Source: Vallitaleaceae bacterium (GTDB lineage Bacteria; Bacillota; Clostridia; Lachnospirales; Vallitaleaceae). Taken from it: 10,119 bases of DNA. The stretch is from assembly GCA_027858555.1 (NCBI GenBank), contig JAQICP010000377.1, positions 1 through 10,119 on the forward strand, read 5' to 3'. The notes under the pieces are model-generated. The model was not told the DNA's origin, ran no database searches, and saw only the letters and a program-made list of their open reading frames with translations. Below, piece after piece: positions 8,127 through 10,119 of this stretch; within the stretch, counting starts at the first letter, position 1, and each line of letters begins with the position of its first letter. Made by a program: the position numbers and the translations under genes.

Positions 8127-8765
8127 ATGGCAAAAGAAGGACAAGAGAGAAAAGGCAAAACAGAGAAAAAAGATAGATTAGAAAAAAAAGACAGACCAGA
8201 GAAAAAAAGTAGCCTAGATAGAAAAGACAGATCAGAGGAAAAAGGTATAGTAGGGAAAAAAGACAGACCGGAGAAAAAAGGTACGATACTAAAAACTAGA
8301 TATGTAATGTTCCGGTTTATAATAGTTATACTCACTATTCTCTTGATTTTAAGACTTTGTTTTTGGCCTACCAGAGTCGTTGGGCATTCCATGGAGAGCG
8401 CTTTAGAAAATAATGATATTGTCATTATATCCATGGTGAAAACTTTTATGCATGATTATCAGTATGATGAGTTGGTTGTTGTAACGGTACCTAATGCGGA
8501 AGAACGAAACGAAAGCGTTGTGAAACGCATCATCGGCAAGCCAGGTGATCACATTGTGATTGAAGAGGATCATTTATACATCAACGGCATAGAAAAAATC
8601 GAAACATATCGAAAGGGTGTTATGTTAGATTCCTTGGATTATTACGTACCAGCATCATCATATTTTATACTTGGCGATAATAGAAGTATTAGTAGAGATA
8701 GCCGAATTTATGGTTGTGTGGATGAAGCGAAAATTACAGATATGGTCATTATGAAACTTTTTTAA
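8127..8765 (+). CDS. lepB: Type I signal peptidase with repeat-built N-terminal extension
   Basis: This 212-residue membrane protease of the S26 family removes signal peptides from secreted proteins at the outer face of the membrane. The Ser/Lys catalytic pair is visible: Ser88 in VVGHSMESALENND (box B) and Lys133 in VVKRIIGKPGD (box D). Box E is GDNRSISRDSR. One membrane segment spans about residues 59-78, leaving the catalytic domain outside. The first ~57 residues are unusual: a highly charged cytosolic extension made mostly of hexapeptides like EKKDRP, where most Gram-positive relatives have a short tail. The ATG at 8127 has AGGAAG (8111-8116) ten bases upstream, a rather long spacing. 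Starting instead at Met60 would cut into the membrane segment, so the upstream ATG is preferred. The gene lies 64 bp after pgcA and may have its own promoter. Confidence 0.9.
   Translation: MAKEGQERKGKTEKKDRLEKKDRPEKKSSLDRKDRSEEKGIVGKKDRPEKKGTILKTRYVMFRFIIVILTILLILRLCFWPTRVVGHSMESALENNDIVIISMVKTFMHDYQYDELVVVTVPNAEERNESVVKRIIGKPGDHIVIEEDHLYINGIEKIETYRKGVMLDSLDYYVPASSYFILGDNRSISRDSRIYGCVDEAKITDMVIMKLF
8145..8288 (+). repeat. In-frame 18-bp tandem repeat, eight degenerate copies
   Basis: Eight consecutive 18-bp units start at 8145, 8163, 8181, 8199, 8217, 8235, 8253 and 8271. They encode ERKGKT, EKKDRL, EKKDRP, EKKSSL, DRKDRS, EEKGIV, GKKDRP and EKKGTI. Unit length is exact throughout with no indels, and the purine-rich core GAGAAAAAAGAYAGA recurs. 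Copies 3 (8181) and 7 (8253) are closest to each other in their last 12 bases. The period being a multiple of three keeps the signal peptidase frame open whatever the copy number. Confidence 0.9.
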
Positions 8766-8774
8766 TGGTTACAA

Positions 8775-8795
8775 GGAAATATTGCTAATATTTCT
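8775..8795 (+). terminator. Possible weak terminator after lepB
   Basis: GGAAATATT (8775-8783) and AATATTTCT (8787-8795) form a nine-pair, AT-rich stem (outermost pair G-T) with loop GCT, 10 bases after the lepB stop. The following bases, CTCTAAAAAA, lack a proper T-tract, so efficiency is doubtful. Its position between lepB and the veg promoters supports a transcript-end role. Confidence 0.4.
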
Positions 8796-8806
8796 CTAAA
8801 AAAGGA

Positions 8807-8835
8807 TTGACAAGACAATTATTAATTGATATACT
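8807..8835 (+). promoter_or_regulatory. veg promoter P1 (sigma-A type)
   Basis: TTGACA (8807-8812), a 17-base spacer and TATACT (8830-8835) give a perfect -35 and a five-of-six -10. TG at 8827-8828 adds an extended -10. Predicted start is near 8842. Confidence 0.8.
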
Positions 8836-8846
8836 AAGCAGTTTTG

Positions 8847-8875
8847 TTGACTTTAAGCCCCATTTGTGATATACT
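8847..8875 (+). promoter_or_regulatory. veg promoter P2 (sigma-A type)
   Basis: TTGACT (8847-8852), a 17-base spacer and TATACT (8870-8875), with an extended -10 TG at 8867-8868. It lies exactly 40 bp downstream of P1 and shares TGATATACT with it. Predicted start is near 8882, giving a leader of about 32 bases before the preferred veg start. Confidence 0.8.
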
Positions 8876-8897
8876 TATCAAAGGAATAAAAATAGAT

Positions 8898-8904
8898 GAG
8901 GTGG
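8898..8904 (+). promoter_or_regulatory. Ribosome binding site that decides the veg start
   Basis: GAGGTGG lies 9 bases before the ATG at 8914. The alternative in-frame ATG at 8896 would rely on AAGGA at 8881-8885. That site falls at or before the predicted P2 transcript start (about 8882) and would be missing or truncated in the P2 mRNA. Confidence 0.6.
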
Positions 8905-8913
8905 TTATTAAAG

Positions 8914-9159
8914 ATGAAGGATAGAAACGACATTACTGATATTCGCAGCAAAGTAGAAGAGTATATTGGCAATAGAGTTCGTATTAAAGCCAACAAAGGT
9001 CGCAAAAGAGTCGTTATTAAGGAAGGCTATGTTGAGAACACTTATCCAAGTATATTTTTAGTTAATGTTCATAATGAGCAACTTAATAATTACCGTAAAG
9101 TATCTTATAGCTACACCGACATATTGACACATAATGTAGAATTAACCATATGTGATTAA
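8914..9159 (+). CDS. veg: Veg family protein
   Basis: This small protein of 81 residues from the chosen start (87 if ATG 8896 is used) matches the Veg family by eye. Matching features are the opening DITDIRSKVEEYIGNRV, the basic IKANKGRKRVVIKEG, the conserved TYPSIFLV and VSYSYTDILTHNVELT. In Bacillus subtilis Veg is abundantly expressed in growth and has been linked to biofilm matrix gene expression; its biochemistry is unclear. No membrane segment or signal peptide is visible, and a small cytoplasmic beta-barrel-like protein is likely. The start at 8914 is preferred because the protein then begins MKDRNDITDIRS, aligning with known family N-termini, and because of the ribosome binding site. 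Two strong promoters precede it, a terminator follows, and ispE is next, as in the conserved veg-ispE neighbourhood. The sspF gene found between them in B. subtilis is absent. Confidence 0.9.
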   Translation: MKDRNDITDIRSKVEEYIGNRVRIKANKGRKRVVIKEGYVENTYPSIFLVNVHNEQLNNYRKVSYSYTDILTHNVELTICD

Positions 9160-9169
9160 CCAAAGTAAT

Positions 9170-9192
9170 AGCATCTCTTAGAGGTGCTTTTT
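9170..9192 (+). terminator. Intrinsic terminator of veg
   Basis: AGCATCTC (9170-9177) pairs with GAGGTGCT (9181-9188), including one G-T pair, around loop TTA. TTTT (9189-9192) follows. It begins 10 bases after the veg stop and separates veg from ispE. It is the clearest terminator in the window. Confidence 0.88.
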
Positions 9193-9280
9193 ATATGGCT
9201 TTTTTATATAGCGGTTCTCTTAAGTGCTCTAATCTTGTTATTGGCCCCTTTATAATAGCGTTAATATAGGCAATACGCTC

Positions 9281-9309
9281 TTGACATAAAGATAGGCGCT
9301 TGATAAAAT
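9281..9309 (+). promoter_or_regulatory. ispE promoter P1 (sigma-A type)
   Basis: TTGACA (9281-9286), a 17-base spacer and TAAAAT (9304-9309), with an extended -10 TG at 9301-9302, give eleven of twelve consensus bases. Predicted start is near 9316, at the left end of the inverted repeat. Confidence 0.75.
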
Positions 9310-9328
9310 AAGTTACTTTGTATATAAT
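9300..9328 (+). promoter_or_regulatory. ispE promoter P2, overlapping P1
   Basis: TTGATA (9300-9305), a 17-base spacer and TATAAT (9323-9328) also match eleven of twelve consensus bases. Its -35 shares bases 9304-9305 with the P1 -10, so polymerase cannot occupy both at once. Predicted start is near 9335, inside the inverted repeat. Confidence 0.7.
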
Positions 9329-9353
9329 ATAAAGTATACACGGTATACAAAGT
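9315..9353. promoter_or_regulatory. Candidate operator: perfect inverted repeat over the ispE promoters
   Basis: ACTTTGTATA (9315-9324) is the exact reverse complement of TATACAAAGT (9344-9353), with 19 bases between. Inside it, GTATAC at 9334-9339 and again at 9343-9348 form a second symmetrical element spaced by ACG (9340-9342). The arms cover part of the P2 -10 and both predicted start sites, the usual place for a repressor site. The GTATAC-type half sites suggest a GntR-like or other winged-helix regulator, but no regulator is seen in the window. The same repeat in RNA would be an AU-rich, less convincing hairpin. Confidence 0.55.
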
Positions 9354-9368
9354 GCAATAGGAGCTATT

Positions 9369-10119
9369 ATGAAAGAGATCAAACTAAAGGCGCATGCGAA
9401 AATTAATATTGCACTAGATGTTTTAGGTAAAAAACCCGATGGTTACCATGATGTCAGAATGATTATGCAGACCATCGATTTATATGATAAATTGAAAATT
9501 AAGAGCGTGTCAGGACCCAAAATTGAGATTATAACGAACCTACCTTATCTACCGATAGATCAACGCAATTTGGTTTATCAGATCATTGATAGCTTGATTA
9601 AAAAGCATCATATAGAAGAAGGCATAGAAGTTGATCTATATAAGATGATTCCAGTGGCGGCAGGTTTAGCAGGTGGCAGTACCGACGCAGCAGCTGCTAT
9701 ACTGGGTATGAATGAATTATTTGAACTAGGTATGACGATGGATGAAATGGCTCTATTTGCGAAGGGCTTTGGTGCAGACATACCTTATTGCCTATATGGA
9801 GGGACTGCACTCGCTGAAGGTATAGGGGAGGAGCTGATGTTTCTACAACCCTTTCCAGAATGCTACGTGGTAATTGCAAAACCAAAGTTCAGTGTTTCAA
9901 CGGCATATGTGTACCGTAACTTGGTTATCAACGAAGAAACTAAGCATCCAGATGTGGATGGTATTATAACAAGTATTAATGCATCTAGAAAAGATATTAT
10001 TGGTAGTCTTATGGGGAATGTGCTAGAAAGTGTTACAGCTAGAGAGTACGCCATTATCAATGAGCTTAAGGCCACATTTATAAAGAGTGGTGCATTTGGT
10101 ACATTAAATAGTGGCAGTG
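9369..10119 (+). CDS. ispE: 4-diphosphocytidyl-2-C-methyl-D-erythritol kinase, N-terminal part (3' end outside the window)
   Basis: The frame is open from ATG 9369 to the right edge, giving about 250 residues of a family usually near 280-290. IspE is a cytoplasmic GHMP-family kinase that phosphorylates CDP-methylerythritol with ATP in the non-mevalonate isoprenoid pathway, supplying among others undecaprenyl carriers. Key features are Lys11 in AHAKINIAL, the early GYHDV..IMQTIDLYD segment, and the ATP-binding loop PVAAGLAGGSTDAAAA (from Pro95). The catalytic Asp137 sits in FGADIPYCLYGGTALAEGIGE. The last visible residues, SGAFGTLNSGS, are the start of the third GHMP glycine motif, with Asn where Met is more usual. 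The start follows AGGAG (9359-9363) by 5 bases. It has its own two overlapping promoters with a candidate operator. Confidence 0.93.
   Translation, partial: MKEIKLKAHAKINIALDVLGKKPDGYHDVRMIMQTIDLYDKLKIKSVSGPKIEIITNLPYLPIDQRNLVYQIIDSLIKKHHIEEGIEVDLYKMIPVAAGLAGGSTDAAAAILGMNELFELGMTMDEMALFAKGFGADIPYCLYGGTALAEGIGEELMFLQPFPECYVVIAKPKFSVSTAYVYRNLVINEETKHPDVDGIITSINASRKDIIGSLMGNVLESVTAREYAIINELKATFIKSGAFGTLNSGS

Noticed and set aside
8145..8288. CRISPR-like array
   Set aside because: The units are contiguous 18-bp coding repeats without unique spacers.
8108..8434. Reverse-strand open frame with repeated FFSGLSFF-like peptides
   Set aside because: It is the mirror of the 18-bp repeat in the signal peptidase gene, where the purine-rich strand lacks stops in reverse; the repeat explains its apparent pattern.
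9191..9382. Reverse-strand frame in the veg-ispE gap
   Set aside because: It covers the ispE promoters and start codon, has no family resemblance, and its hydrophobic look comes from AT-rich DNA.

Overview
The window is AT-rich, and every gene lies on the + strand, mostly separated by short gaps. It looks like chromosomal DNA from a low-GC Gram-positive bacterium of the Clostridia. The reasons are the veg-ispE pair, the GGAGG/GAGGTGA-type ribosome binding sites, the consensus sigma-A-like promoters, the PgcA-type phospho-sugar mutase of Firmicute length, and a CCA-adding enzyme carrying an HD domain. A placement near Lachnospirales/Vallitaleaceae-like lineages is a guess from general resemblance only.

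Layout. (1) 2-1591: the 3' part of a hybrid sensor histidine kinase, cut by the window edge, with HisKA, HATPase_c, a degenerate receiver and an intact receiver. (2) 1659-8062: a compact run of four genes: cca, an O-antigen-ligase-like membrane protein whose ATG overlaps the cca stop by one base, a membrane-anchored or lipoprotein PEGA-repeat protein, and a phosphoglucomutase/phosphomannomutase (pgcA). Gaps are 24 bp or less, so one transcript is likely. (3) 8127-8765: a type I signal peptidase with an unusual N-terminal extension built from an 18-bp tandem repeat. (4) 8807-9192: the small conserved gene veg, with two consecutive near-consensus promoters and a clear intrinsic terminator. (5) 9281-10119: the start of ispE (isoprenoid precursor synthesis), with two overlapping promoters and a perfect 10-bp inverted repeat lying over the downstream -10 and start-site region. 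ispE runs off the right edge.

How the genes may work together. The mutase supplies hexose-1-phosphate for nucleotide sugars. The Wzy_C-family protein would polymerise or transfer a polysaccharide at the outer face of the membrane. The PEGA protein is an extracytoplasmic beta-rich protein, and the signal peptidase processes exported proteins. Genes 3008-8765 therefore read as a cell-envelope block following a tRNA-maturation gene. The functional link between them is inferred from order and spacing only.

Most of the window is housekeeping. I see no phage, transposon, CRISPR or RNA gene. The most unusual items are the repeat-built signal peptidase extension, the overlapping promoter/operator arrangement before ispE, and the Wzy_C-TPR / PEGA / mutase cluster.
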